Of a stretch of DNA of 64,000 nucleotides, positions 18,236 to 27,458 are shown one piece after another. The stretch's first letter is position 1. The number at the start of each line of letters is the position of its first letter. The stretch is from Paenalicyclobacillus mengziensis (GTDB lineage: Bacteria > Bacillota > Bacilli > Alicyclobacillales > Alicyclobacillaceae). Below the pieces are notes generated by a model that saw only the letters and a list, made by a program, of their open reading frames with translations, did not search any database and was not told the DNA's origin. The translations under genes and the position numbers were made by a program. The stretch covers positions 3,076,001 to 3,140,000 of the forward strand of contig NZ_CP071182.1 of the NCBI RefSeq assembly GCF_017298635.1, read 5' to 3'.

Positions 18236-18364
18236 ACAGTGTAAAGAAGCGCAAAATTAATGTTGTTCGAGCCGAAAATCGCTCGTATAGGCAAACTACA
18301 ATCACCGGTCGCCCCAATCAGATGGGAACAACCGGTGATGGACGGCACCACGTAAATCACCCTT

Positions 18365-19717
18365 CTACCCTTCCAGCCACAACTGTTCGGGGTCTTCAAG
18401 CAGTTCTTTGACTCTAACGAGGAAACGAACTGCCTCCGCTCCGTCGACAATACGATGATCATAGGATAACGCAACGTACATCATCGGACGCAGGACAATC
18501 GACCCATTCACGCCGACAGGACGCTCCTCTATCTTGTGCATACCCAGGATTCCAACCTGAGGAGGGTTCAGTATCGGTGTCGACAACAATGAGCCAAACG
18601 TCCCGCCGTTTGTTATGGTGAACGTTCCACCGCGCAAATCTTCAAGACTAAGTTGGTTCTCTCTAGCCCGTTTCGCCAACGCGGTGATTTGCTGCTCAAT
18701 TTCTGCAAAGCTCAGGCGGTCAGCATCGCGCACAACTGGTACAACCAGTCCCCCTTCAGTTGCCACTGCAATCCCAATGTCGTAATAATGCTTGACAATC
18801 ATCTCTTCTCCACGGATTTCGGCGTTTAACTGCGGTATGGCTTTTAGGGCCCCTACGACTGCCTTGGTAAAGAAAGACATAAACCCAAGCCCGACTCCGT
18901 GGCGGTCGCGGAAACTCTCCTTACGTCGTTTGCGGACGTCCATCACTGCCGACATGTCGATCTCGTTGAAAGTCGTGAGCATTGCAGCCGTGTGCTGTGC
19001 TTCGACCAACCGTTTCGCGATAGTTAGACGCCTGCGCGAGAGACGGATGTGTTCTTCGCGGTTATCCACCCCTCCCGCGGCCTCACGCGGGGGAACTACA
19101 TGGTTTGTTGCTGCGGCGGTTGCATTTCCTTGGCTGCCAGACTGCCTTTGCATCACCGGAGGTTCTCCACTTTGTTGGGAAGATACAATGTCTGCTGGTG
19201 TGATGCGCCCTTGTCCGCCAGTCCCAGAGAGTGCATCAAGCGAGACGCCTTGTTCAGAAGCCATTCGTCGCACGGCAGGAGTGGCACGCGGCGGAAGATG
19301 CGGGCCATCTCCGGCTTTGGTCATCGAGCCATCCTCTAAACGATTGGTCTCGCGAGGCATTACAGTTTCTTCTGACTGTGTTGCTGCAGGTACTTCTGGC
19401 GACGCAGGAATTGGGCTATGGGACACCTGCACTTCGTCCGATTTCTTCGGCTCATCCTGAGATTGTTTGGCTCCTGCGGAGGTGCCACTGCTAACTTCAC
19501 CGATGACGTCGCCTGGCGTAACCGTCTCACCTTCTACATGTAAAATGGATTGGAGTACGCCGTCGACCTCTGCCATGACCTCAACATTGACCTTATCTGT
19601 CTCTAGCTCGACAACCGCTTCCCCGGCCGAGACAGGCTCTCCAATTTTCTTTAACCAGTTGCCAACCGTAGCCTCGACGATGGATTCGCCGAGTTCGGGT
19701 ACACGCAGTTCTGCCAT
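18365..19717 (-). CDS. odhB: 2-oxoglutarate dehydrogenase E2, dihydrolipoyl succinyltransferase
   Basis: 450 aa with a lipoyl domain (Lys in [11 protein letters not shown], about residue 43) and a Pro/Ala/Ser-rich linker. An E3-binding domain at ~140-180 ([20 protein letters not shown]) and a catalytic domain ending in [11 protein letters not shown] follow. It transfers succinyl from lipoate to CoA in the TCA cycle. It lies 61 bp downstream of odhA and is cotranscribed with it. No E3 gene is adjacent, so the complex probably uses a lipoamide dehydrogenase from elsewhere, possibly the one at 60098-61531. A weak hairpin (9-bp arms 18301-18309 and 18331-18339) lies past the stop. Confidence 0.95.
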   Translation of the reverse strand: MAELRVPELGESIVEATVGNWLKKIGEPVSAGEAVVELETDKVNVEVMAEVDGVLQSILHVEGETVTPGDVIGEVSSGTSAGAKQSQDEPKKSDEVQVSHSPIPASPEVPAATQSEETVMPRETNRLEDGSMTKAGDGPHLPPRATPAVRRMASEQGVSLDALSGTGGQGRITPADIVSSQQSGEPPVMQRQSGSQGNATAAATNHVVPPREAAGGVDNREEHIRLSRRRLTIAKRLVEAQHTAAMLTTFNEIDMSAVMDVRKRRKESFRDRHGVGLGFMSFFTKAVVGALKAIPQLNAEIRGEEMIVKHYYDIGIAVATEGGLVVPVVRDADRLSFAEIEQQITALAKRARENQLSLEDLRGGTFTITNGGTFGSLLSTPILNPPQVGILGMHKIEERPVGVNGSIVLRPMMYVALSYDHRIVDGAEAVRFLVRVKELLEDPEQLWLEG

Positions 19718-19778
19718 TTTGGGGTCCTCCTTTTCACTTCATCCATCCCAATTTTGAAATGGTACCAATGGACGGACT

Positions 19779-22640
19779 TCAGAATTCAGTGATTGTATCT
19801 GTCAGTGTTCTGGCCAATGCCGTTTGTACAATCTGTTCCTGAACGCTCTGATGCATGTCGGCGATACCCTCAGCAGGACTTGCATGAGGTTTCCGTCCGA
19901 CGTATCGAACGGTTGTTGTATCGCCAACGAGGCGCCGGAGATATGGAACCACGTAAGTCCATGCCCCCATGTTTCGAGGCTCCTCCTGTACCCACACTAG
20001 TTCTGTCAAGCGAGGAAACTGACGAATCATTTCTCTCATGTGATCCGCCGGAAATGGATACAACTGTTCGAGCCGACAAACGGCCGCATGTTCCTCGGAG
20101 TTTGCCTGGAGTTGATGGCCCGATAAATCTACCGCGACTTTACCACTGCAAATGACGAGTCGCGAAATGCCTTCGTCTCTTTCCGTTGACGTGTCAACAA
20201 TGACAGGGTGAAAGTGTCCTTGAGAGAAATCTTGCCACGGGGATGCAGCAAACGGATTCCTCAGCAGACTTTTCGGTGTCATGACAATGAGGGGACACGG
20301 CTCACGCCTTAGACGTTGTGCCTGCGTGCGCAGCAGGTGAAAATATTGAGCTGCCGAAGTGACGTTTGCGACAACCCAGTTGTTCTCAGCTGACAACTGT
20401 AAAAAGCGCTCCAGGCGTCCGCTCGAATGCTCTGGCCCCTGGCCTTCATAACCGTGTGGTAAAAGCAGCACCAAGCCGGATGGTTGCCCCCACTTGGCAC
20501 GCCCTGAAGCGATAAACTGGTCAATGATGACCTGCGCAACATTCGCAAAATCGCCGAATTGAGCTTCCCACAAAACAAGAGCGTTGTCCGCCTGTACGTC
20601 ATATCCATACTCAAAACCTAAGGGCCCGGTCTCGGACAGTGGGCTGTTATGAACGTCGAACGACGCCCGGTTTGTCGCTAAGTTTGCCAGTGGAATATAG
20701 CGCTCTCCGGTCTCATGGTCGTGAAGCACCAAATGACGATGCCCAAAAGTGCCTCGTTCCGTATCTTGACCAGTAAAACGGATAGCAGTGCCTTCGCTGA
20801 GAATACTCCCGAACGCCAACACCTCGGCGGTGGCCCAGTCAACCTTACCCTCGTCCGTAAGGCTCTGAGCACGACGTTCCAAGATTCGGCGCAGTTTCGG
20901 GTAGACAGTAAACTTCTCCGGCCACTTTAGCAACTGTTCGTTCATCGTGCGTAATTGCTCGATGTCTACCGCTGTTTCGAATTCATCCGTTCTATCGATA
21001 GGTTTCAGCTCTGGTGCAGATGGTTTGACTTCTCCTGTTTGAACCCGCTGGTAGGCCTCCGAAAGCCGCTTTTGCACGCGCGCTTCACCTGATGTGATGT
21101 CTGCTTCCGACAGCAGGTTGTGTTCGATTAATTCAACTTGATAGAGTTCCCGCACGTCCTTGTGCGCATTGATTCGTGTGTAAAGGAGCGGCTGTGTCGG
21201 CGCTGGGTCGTCCATTTCATTGTGGCCGAAGCGGCGGTAACCGATTAAGTCAATCAGGAAGTCTTTGTGAAACTGTTCACGGTAAGCGTGAGCCATGAGG
21301 GCTGCGGCAATGCAGGCTTCTGGATTATCGGCGGACACGTGAACAACAGGGATTTCAAATCCTTTCGCCAAATCACTTGCATACCTTGTCGAACGACCCT
21401 CTTTTTCTTCGGCCGTAAATCCTAGTTGGTTGTTGGCGATGATGTGAATCACCCCACCTACCTGATAGCCCTGTAATCGCGACATGTTTAGGGTTTCAGC
21501 AACGACTCCTTCACCAGGAAACGCAGCGTCTCCGTGAACCAGGACAGCCAGTGCTCGCCTGAAATCAGTCTGAACGATGCCGGGCTCGGTTCGAATATCT
21601 TGAGCGGCACGCGTGGCGCCAACTACGACAGGATTAACGAACTCGAGGTGACTTGGGTTATTGGCAAGCATCAATCGCGCCTCAACGAATTCACCTTCTT
21701 CAACGGTTCGATGCGCACCGAGATGATATTTCACGTCTCCTGTCCACCCGTAATTGATGCCCATCGACCCCTCAGACGGCACCAAATCTTTGTTCGGAGA
21801 TGCATGAAACTCTGCGAAAATAGCTTCGTATGGTTTGCCAAGTATGTGAGCGAGTACATTGAGGCGTCCTCTGTGTGCCATACCCATCGAGATGTACCTC
21901 GTGCCTAGTGCTACAGACCGCTCAATCAGCCAGTCCAGCATGGGCACAAGAACATCAAGTCCTTCGATAGAAAATCGCTTCTGACCGACAAAAGTCCGGT
22001 GTAAAAACTTCTCAAACTGTTCTACTTCTAGCAATCGGTACCAGAGTGACTTCTTCTCAGCGCCACTTAGTATCGGGTGATGTGTTCCGGATTCCACATA
22101 GTTTGTCAACCACTCCAATTCTGCCGCGTTGTTCACATGTCCGAAGTCATAGGCGAGCGTACCGGTGTATATCCTGCGCAGGTAGGAGATGACGTCATTC
22201 GCCGAACGCAGCTCGTTTTTAGCCCTTTGCCAAATCCATTCTGCAGGAATCCTCTCAAGGTCATCTTCCGTGATTCCATATGTTCCTGTCTGAAGTATTT
22301 CGTTGTCCACAGGGTCTGTGTTCGTGTTCAGTGGATTGATGCGTGCACTGAGATGACCGAATTCCCGTATATTGCGAGCGAGTTTTACTGCCGAAATGAT
22401 TGCGCGAACGTCTTCCTCGCGCATATCTTCCGCAGCGAGTTTCGCGTTTGATGTCGTCGCCGCTTTTTGTCCTTGGGCGAGCGGTTCGGGTCTTCCCGCC
22501 TGACTGAAGTATTGTCGCATGACTTCATCGACAGATTGAGGGTCTTGTAAATATTGGTCATAAAGCTCCAACACATAACCGTAGTTCGGACCTAGAAAAT
22601 CATTCCAAAATGCCGCATTTGAAGAAGCTCCTTTAGTCAT
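19779..22640 (-). CDS. odhA: 2-oxoglutarate dehydrogenase E1 component
   Basis: 953 aa, normal for this thiamine-diphosphate enzyme that decarboxylates 2-oxoglutarate onto the E2 lipoyl group. An N-terminal E2-interacting segment is followed by blocks typical of OdhA: MGMAHRGRLNVLAHILGKP, HGDAAFPGEGVVAETLN, GYRRFGHNEMDDPAPTQP and a transketolase-like pyrimidine domain with GYEGQGPEHSSGRLERFL. The ATG at 22640 has AGGAGATG eight bases upstream. It heads the odhA-odhB operon, preceded by a 412-bp region without genes. Confidence 0.96.
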   Translation of the reverse strand: MTKGASSNAAFWNDFLGPNYGYVLELYDQYLQDPQSVDEVMRQYFSQAGRPEPLAQGQKAATTSNAKLAAEDMREEDVRAIISAVKLARNIREFGHLSARINPLNTNTDPVDNEILQTGTYGITEDDLERIPAEWIWQRAKNELRSANDVISYLRRIYTGTLAYDFGHVNNAAELEWLTNYVESGTHHPILSGAEKKSLWYRLLEVEQFEKFLHRTFVGQKRFSIEGLDVLVPMLDWLIERSVALGTRYISMGMAHRGRLNVLAHILGKPYEAIFAEFHASPNKDLVPSEGSMGINYGWTGDVKYHLGAHRTVEEGEFVEARLMLANNPSHLEFVNPVVVGATRAAQDIRTEPGIVQTDFRRALAVLVHGDAAFPGEGVVAETLNMSRLQGYQVGGVIHIIANNQLGFTAEEKEGRSTRYASDLAKGFEIPVVHVSADNPEACIAAALMAHAYREQFHKDFLIDLIGYRRFGHNEMDDPAPTQPLLYTRINAHKDVRELYQVELIEHNLLSEADITSGEARVQKRLSEAYQRVQTGEVKPSAPELKPIDRTDEFETAVDIEQLRTMNEQLLKWPEKFTVYPKLRRILERRAQSLTDEGKVDWATAEVLAFGSILSEGTAIRFTGQDTERGTFGHRHLVLHDHETGERYIPLANLATNRASFDVHNSPLSETGPLGFEYGYDVQADNALVLWEAQFGDFANVAQVIIDQFIASGRAKWGQPSGLVLLLPHGYEGQGPEHSSGRLERFLQLSAENNWVVANVTSAAQYFHLLRTQAQRLRREPCPLIVMTPKSLLRNPFAASPWQDFSQGHFHPVIVDTSTERDEGISRLVICSGKVAVDLSGHQLQANSEEHAAVCRLEQLYPFPADHMREMIRQFPRLTELVWVQEEPRNMGAWTYVVPYLRRLVGDTTTVRYVGRKPHASPAEGIADMHQSVQEQIVQTALARTLTDTITEF

Positions 22641-23052
22641 GATGGCTTCATCTCCTAACTTCGATGCCCATTACGTAGACAGGAAAAGTCTGTTAGTTAC
22701 CTGTATCAAGCAAACCACACTGTACTCATCGGGATTGTGACCGGGCGCACACAAACATTTAGTGGACGAGGAGGACTCTGCTGTCATTGTCTAGAGACTG
22801 GCATATTTGTATCGCTACTTACGTCCATGTACATCTTTGACGACGCTCGTCGTCTGTGACGCGTGAAAAGGCGTACCAATGAGCACAACCAGTCACCATA
22901 GATTGTGCGCATGCAGTTCCATTGGAATGCACGAGTTTAGCAATTTGATGTGGGATTTTAGACATGGATAGACAGGTGTTCCGTAGCGATCCCCAGCCTG
23001 AACGGTTACCGCGGCGGCAGCCATCCAGGTTGGGCAGAGGGTGGTTCTCGGC
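22641..23052. other. 412-bp gene-free region upstream of odhA
   Basis: This stretch lies between the HtrA-like protease stop and odhA. It must hold the odhA promoter, but I could not identify convincing -35/-10 boxes, an operator or a riboswitch. Only short reading frames are present, none with a good ribosome-binding site. No strong terminator was seen after the protease gene. Confidence 0.4.
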
Positions 23053-23766
23053 CTATTTTAAAAGGCGATGGACCGTGTCGTGAAGGACCGCGGCGGCAAT
23101 CGCAAAACCGATTCCTTGAGAACTCTGACTCACAGCAGTGTTCATCCCGACCACCTGTCCAGAGAGATTAATCAACGGGCCACCGCTATTCCCACGGTTG
23201 ATTGCGGCGTCAGTCTGGAGTAGGTTCGGATAATCTCGCTCACCAATCTTGAGCGGACGCCCGACGGCACTAACGATACCGACTGTCACTGTGTGGTCTA
23301 GCCCGAGGGGAGAACCAATTGCCACGACCCACTCTCCTGGCTTAGCGGCCTTTTGCTCACTCACTCTCAAGATGGTTTTGGGGACGGGGACATTTGCACG
23401 GAGAATCGCAATGTCATGCCGATAATCAGAGGCAACAACGGTCGCTTCAACCGGCTCTTGTTTGCCGTATTGGCGCAGCAGAACCTTTGTTGCCCCGTGT
23501 ACAACATGCTCGTTGGTCAAAATATGTCCTTTTTGATCGAAGAAAAATCCCGTTCCTATATTGATGGACCGGAAGTTGTCCGCTTCCGGCCGCTCCCATG
23601 GCATTCCAAACGGAAGCAACCTGGGTGCCACATGGCGTTCCTGGGTTACCTCGATACCTACAACAGCTTTTTTATAACGATTCACCAAACTGACAAAGTT
23701 CGGCAGACCTGCATTTACAATGGAACTCTGCCGTTTTCTGGTCCCGGTCCTTGGATTCGTCGCCAC
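23053..23766 (-). CDS. Trypsin-like serine protease (S1C, HtrA/DegP-like) lacking PDZ and membrane anchor
   Basis: 237 aa from a GTG at 23766 with GAGGTGA upstream. The catalytic triad is intact: His in TNEHVVHG, Asp in DYRHDIAIL, Ser in GNSGGPL. The oxyanion and LA-loop regions (AIGSPLGLDHTVTVG) look like HtrA. Family members normally have an N-terminal membrane anchor or signal and one or more PDZ domains; here the N-terminus is basic (RTGTRKRQSS) without a hydrophobic segment, and the protein ends after the protease domain. It is probably cytoplasmic. Confidence 0.85.
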   Translation of the reverse strand: MATNPRTGTRKRQSSIVNAGLPNFVSLVNRYKKAVVGIEVTQERHVAPRLLPFGMPWERPEADNFRSINIGTGFFFDQKGHILTNEHVVHGATKVLLRQYGKQEPVEATVVASDYRHDIAILRANVPVPKTILRVSEQKAAKPGEWVVAIGSPLGLDHTVTVGIVSAVGRPLKIGERDYPNLLQTDAAINRGNSGGPLINLSGQVVGMNTAVSQSSQGIGFAIAAAVLHDTVHRLLK

Positions 23767-23920
23767 TTGCCGTCACCTCGCAGGTGTAACTGAGAAGGTC
23801 TTACGCTCAATCCTATTCTCAGTTGCACTGCGCGGTGATGTTTGTCACCCGGATTCCACAAATGCCCATCCTGTCCGGCTATTGCGGAGCTAGTGATTCA
23901 AAGTTGGGCCCAGAACAGCA

Positions 23921-24232
23921 TCAGGGTGTCACAGGGGTTTCTTCTTCTGCAGCTTTACTTGCAGCATCCTCGTAGGTTCCGGGAAGCACTGGCTTGGATT
24001 CAAATGCAAATCCCCGTTCCAACTTCATGTACAATCCTCGCGGATCTCTTGCGGCAACTGTTGCGTTGTTGCGAACTGCAAATGGTACGTCAGTGCACAG
24101 GCCGCATTTGTCAGCGCAATCGACAATTTCGCTTTCCACTTCGGGGTGTTCTTTGACAATCAGGTCATAGACCGCCTGAGAGTACTTCTCAAGGTTCTTC
24201 TTACACCACTTGAGACTCATTGAATTCGCCAT
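23921..24232 (-). CDS. DUF1450 family protein
   Basis: 103 aa from the ATG at 24232. It carries a C-x7-8-C pattern and the DUF1450 core ADKCGLCTDVPFAVRN (CxxC) near residue 40. An unusual C-terminal half follows (RDPRGLYMKLERGFAFE) with an acidic Thr/Pro tail. The family includes B. subtilis YuzB and has no established function, though the CxxC suggests metal or redox chemistry. A second, shorter member lies 400 bp away on the other strand. Confidence 0.75.
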   Translation of the reverse strand: MANSMSLKWCKKNLEKYSQAVYDLIVKEHPEVESEIVDCADKCGLCTDVPFAVRNNATVAARDPRGLYMKLERGFAFESKPVLPGTYEDAASKAAEEETPVTP

Positions 24233-24289
24233 TTCTGTGCCAGTCCTTTCGACTTCAAGTCTATATCCATTGTAACCGAGGGCTGGCAT

Positions 24290-24645
24290 GCTGTTAAGGG
24301 GGGCAGTTAATGCTGATATCGAACCCCATAATTGCCTTTTTTTGTTCTGTAAACCTGCACCTTTACGTCGCTTGAGCCCCGCAACAAATGGTCGTCACGC
24401 ACGCACATAGCCACGTATGAAGCGACAGATTTTGAATCATAGAGGCGAGCCTCGTAGACCCACGACATCGTACGTCTTCCCTCCCTGGCAATGTGTTTCT
24501 GCCATATTGTACCCGAGAGAAAAGGTGGTCATCCGAATCCATTTTTAACCAATCCTTGTGACAATCGGCTAGCGACAATCGGTTCGTATGCTGCCGTGAG
24601 GGCGCTGCAAAATCGTGGTACACTAACAGGAATGGAGGGAAAGAA
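24290..24645. other. Intergenic region between the two DUF1450 genes
   Basis: Divergent intergenic stretch of 356 bp. It holds a direct repeat of GACAATCGG at 24560-24568 and 24574-24582 (14-bp period), 64 bp before the plus-strand DUF1450 start. This could be an operator. A GGAGGG ribosome-binding site precedes 24646. Long open frames here (for example on the minus strand) lack family features. Confidence 0.35.
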
Positions 24646-24906
24646 ATGTACGGTGGTTTTATCCTCATCGAAGTCTGTGACGCGAATCTTGCGTCAGGAC
24701 CTGAGTTGTTCGACTTAGAAGACGAATGCAACGGAGTATCCGTAATGGAGAACTCTTGTATGAGCGAGTGCGAGTTGTGCGCAGCCCGCTCATACGTATT
24801 CTTTAACGGTGAGCTCATTACGGCGGATACAACAGGCAGCCTTTTATCGTTGCTCCGCGAACGCATTCGTCAAGAAACTGTGGAACAAATGGATACCTCT
24901 ACGTGA
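24646..24906 (+). CDS. DUF1450 family protein (YuzB-like)
   Basis: 86 aa, with GGAGGG six bases before the ATG. The core CMSECELCAARSYVFFNGELI matches the YuzB pattern, where a CxxxCxxC cysteine set precedes a small beta hairpin and a C-terminal helix (SLLSLLRERIRQE). Function unknown. The last 37 bases overlap, tail to tail, the end of the DUF2797 gene on the opposite strand. Confidence 0.72.
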   Translation: MYGGFILIEVCDANLASGPELFDLEDECNGVSVMENSCMSECELCAARSYVFFNGELITADTTGSLLSLLRERIRQETVEQMDTST

Positions 24907-25706
24907 AATCCTGCGTGTTTTTTGACGTTCAGAACGCCGTGTTCAAACATCAGGTATTGGCCTTTCATCGCGCAGAGTCGTCCAGAGACGATAGGCTCTT
25001 TATCCAGAGACAGAGACTTCAGATTGGGCTCAAATCCCTGCAATCGGGGATACTCAAACCGATAAACAGGTCCTTGGTCAGGCAAGACAAAACCCGCATA
25101 TGCGGTGTCCAGCATCGACATCAATTGTTGCCTGACCGCCAGTAAATCCGCATCTTGTTCCCCGGTATCCCTGAGCATTTTCCGCCAATCCGTTTTGTCA
25201 GGCAGGTACTGCGCAATATGCATTTCGAGTTCACCGGCAGTCTTCCTAGTAGGTGTTTGCGCAAACAGGACAGCTGAGGTAGCCCCTTGGTCTGTCCAAC
25301 GTTTGAGTTGCCGCCCCTTGCGCGTGAGTCCCACTTTAACGGTGCTGCTGTCCGCAAGATAGACGTAATGTGGAATCATACAGTGAGTGTCTGCAAATGA
25401 ATTGTCACGGCAGGTCCCTTGATGATAGTGGCATTCATGTGGTTTGACGATGCACAGGTCACATTCTGCGAGCGTCGTGACGCACGGAAAACAGTACCCA
25501 TTTTGGTACAGTTTCTTAACCTTGCGCCCGCAGTGAATGCAAGATTTCTGACCTGTGAACCGAATCTCTACAGAATTTCCAAGGAGTGACGATAGGGATA
25601 GCTCTTCATCACCGACAGAAAAGGCGTATTCAACCCGATGACGCGTGTCTTCAGTTGTCACAGCTTCGTTGTGCAATTCATTCAAAAAGCCTGTGAGATC
25701 TGCCAT
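24870..25706 (-). CDS. DUF2797 family protein
   Basis: 278 aa from the ATG at 25706. The middle has CIHCGRK, CFPC, CDLC and a Cys/His-rich stretch (ECHYHQGTC), likely zinc-binding. This is followed by IPHYVYLADSSTVKVGLTR, a GIY-YIG-like beta hairpin typical of DUF2797. Biochemical role unknown to me; a nuclease-type fold does not prove activity. It is divergent from prsW, with 125 bp between the starts. Confidence 0.75.
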   Translation of the reverse strand: MADLTGFLNELHNEAVTTEDTRHRVEYAFSVGDEELSLSSLLGNSVEIRFTGQKSCIHCGRKVKKLYQNGYCFPCVTTLAECDLCIVKPHECHYHQGTCRDNSFADTHCMIPHYVYLADSSTVKVGLTRKGRQLKRWTDQGATSAVLFAQTPTRKTAGELEMHIAQYLPDKTDWRKMLRDTGEQDADLLAVRQQLMSMLDTAYAGFVLPDQGPVYRFEYPRLQGFEPNLKSLSLDKEPIVSGRLCAMKGQYLMFEHGVLNVKKHAGFHVEVSICSTVS

Positions 25707-25831
25707 GTCCTTCAACCTTTCATTATAAATCCTACTGCATGACGGCGTTACGACGAGGTTACTCAGCTCGGATGAAGAGGCCAAGTGGCGGTGATACTGA
25801 CTTCATATCGAGTGGAAAGGGGCGCGCGCCG

Positions 25832-26509
25832 ATGTTTTACGTAATTCTCGCCGTCCTGCCTGTTTGCCTGCTGTTGATTTGGCTGTATACCCGTGACAGA
25901 CTGCATCCTGAACCGAAACGACGGGTTTGGTCCTTGTTTCTTCGCGGGGCAGGGGTCGTCCTGCCAGCCGGGCTTCTAGAACGGGTTCTCATGGAGTCTC
26001 ATGGAATTGGTGTTGCAAAAGGCTTGATGCTACCGTCGGTATTTGTCACGGCATTCTTTGTGGCTGGCATGGTGGAAGAATTTCTGAAAGCTGCTGTTGT
26101 CGACAGGGGTGCGCTGCAACGCGGTTACATTCGGACACCAATGGACAGCATCATCTATTCCGGTGCAACGGCCCTTGGCTTTGCGTGTGTCGAAAACATT
26201 CTCTATGTGACGCATGATGGTATTTCCACTGCCGTTTTACGTGCTGTTACTGCTGTACCGGCGCACCTGATGTTTGGCATCTGGATGGGCTATTACTTCG
26301 CCGAATCGGTGTTCAGAGCTCGGTCAAAAGCCTGGGCGTACATCGTGCCAGCGCTTGCACATGGCTTGTATGATACCTTCGCGCTCTCAAACGGATGGTG
26401 GAGTGATGCTCTACTCTTTGTGTACTTGCTCATTTTGTTAGAACAGTCTTTAAGACGCATCGACCGAGCCGAGCGCCTGAGTGGTGAAGTGAATCAGCGC
26501 GTGTCATAA
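25832..26509 (+). CDS. prsW: Intramembrane protease PrsW
   Basis: 225 aa (B. subtilis: 218) from the ATG at 25832 (MFYVILAVL). Polytopic, with about seven or eight membrane segments. The conserved glutamic-protease motifs are present: MVEEFLKA (EExxK), FACVENILY, AHLMFGIWMGYY and AHGLYDTF. In B. subtilis PrsW makes the site-1 cut in anti-sigma factor RsiW, activating sigma-W under antimicrobial stress. prsW (ypdC) lies near sleB/ypeB in Bacillus; here it is about 17 kb away. The stop overlaps the convergent neighbour by 16 bp. Confidence 0.93.
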   Translation: MFYVILAVLPVCLLLIWLYTRDRLHPEPKRRVWSLFLRGAGVVLPAGLLERVLMESHGIGVAKGLMLPSVFVTAFFVAGMVEEFLKAAVVDRGALQRGYIRTPMDSIIYSGATALGFACVENILYVTHDGISTAVLRAVTAVPAHLMFGIWMGYYFAESVFRARSKAWAYIVPALAHGLYDTFALSNGWWSDALLFVYLLILLEQSLRRIDRAERLSGEVNQRVS

Positions 26510-26859
26510 CCAAGCTGTCCAAATGGTCTCGGCCCTTCACTCACTCCATCATAGACCAGTACCCATCCGTGAGGTGCCTTAAAGACAGTGATTTCAACTT
26601 CTTCGTTCAACATGTGCATCTGGAACAGATTCATGTCCGTCTTACTGTATGGACTCAAATGTTCATCTTGTATCTTCAGGTTCAGTAACTTTTGTTTGTC
26701 CTGTCTCGCTGCGATGATACCGTCCTTGGCCTCAACGCTTTCCCACCCTAAGGACTCGACCCACTGTTGTTTGTCCACCCGCTGTCGAAGCTGCTCGTAG
26801 ATTTGGCGCAGCATTTTTGCCTTACGGCTGTGTTCAGAAACATACCAATGTCGAACCAT
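26494..26859 (-). CDS. Hypothetical protein
   Basis: 121 aa from an ATG with GGGGTGG four bases upstream. Basic helical N-terminus (SRKAKMLRQIYEQLRQRV), then an alpha/beta region ending VYDGVSEGPRPFG. No membrane segment and no recognised family. It overlaps the end of prsW by 16 bp in convergent orientation. It is probably cytoplasmic and may be a lineage-specific protein. Confidence 0.6.
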   Translation of the reverse strand: MVRHWYVSEHSRKAKMLRQIYEQLRQRVDKQQWVESLGWESVEAKDGIIAARQDKQKLLNLKIQDEHLSPYSKTDMNLFQMHMLNEEVEITVFKAPHGWVLVYDGVSEGPRPFGQLGYDTR

Positions 26860-27262
26860 GAAACCACCCCTTTTCCGGGCTCATCAGCTGTATCAATCGG
26901 TCTTGATTGTATCATAGTACAGACTAAGGACAAGTTCCCATAGGGCGTAAAGTTCCCCCGGATTTTTGCGAGAAATGAGAGGAGCGCCCCCTTTGGTAAA
27001 CCAACCGGATTAGGGGGCGCTCTCAAAAAGGATATGGGAAAGTCTGACCTTATTATAGCGAAGGACCATACGGAAAGGAATAGGTAAATCCTAGATTGCA
27101 GAATTTGACGAAATGACGAATCTTACTTTCAGAGGGCAGATACAGGGGATGGAACTGTTCAACCACTCCACCCATTCATTGCACGCGCGAAGGCCCGATG
27201 ATAACATATGTAGTGGATTCTTTTCGTTTATTGCTGTTTTATCTGCGAAGGGGGTTTTCGGG
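26860..27262. other. Divergent intergenic region holding a long GC-rich hairpin
   Basis: GAGCGCCCCC (26982-26991) pairs perfectly with GGGGGCGCTC (27013-27022), and the loop contains a second hairpin, TTGGT-AA-ACCAA. No T-run follows on either strand. Flanking genes diverge, so it is not at the end of a known transcript. No gene of clear quality is present. Confidence 0.55.
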
Positions 27263-27427
27263 ATGTTCAAGTATTACCTTGGTCTTGCAATCATGTGTGT
27301 CATCTTTTCGGTCATGGCTGCCTTCTTTTCAGAGCACGGCCAGACACTGACGACAATCTTTTTGGCCATGGCAGGCGCATTTGTGGCCATCGGGTTTGTC
27401 ACTTCGGGTAGAGAATCCCGCTGGTAG
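27263..27427 (+). CDS. Small two-helix membrane protein
   Basis: 54 aa from the ATG at 27263 with GGGGG eight bases upstream. It is almost entirely hydrophobic: YYLGLAIMCVIFSVMAAFF, a short polar turn (SEHGQ), then a second segment (IFLAMAGAFVAIGFV) and a basic end (SGRESRW). Function unknown. The open frame extends to 27113, but the upstream part has no good start or protein-like composition. Confidence 0.6.
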   Translation: MFKYYLGLAIMCVIFSVMAAFFSEHGQTLTTIFLAMAGAFVAIGFVTSGRESRW

Positions 27428-27458
27428 GCATTAGGACGTAACCGTTGGTGGCAAGGAT

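Noticed and set aside
18792-19460. 222-codon plus-strand frame opposite odhB
   Set aside because: Low-complexity Ser/Arg-rich translation antisense to a complete E2 gene; a frame shadow.
22963-23081. 39-codon plus-strand frame near the odhA upstream region
   Set aside because: Arg/Pro-rich, weak ribosome-binding site, and it runs into the antisense of the protease gene.
24363-24866. 167-codon minus-strand frame across the DUF1450 divergent region
   Set aside because: Ser/His/Arg-rich and opposite a DUF1450 gene with a good ribosome-binding site.
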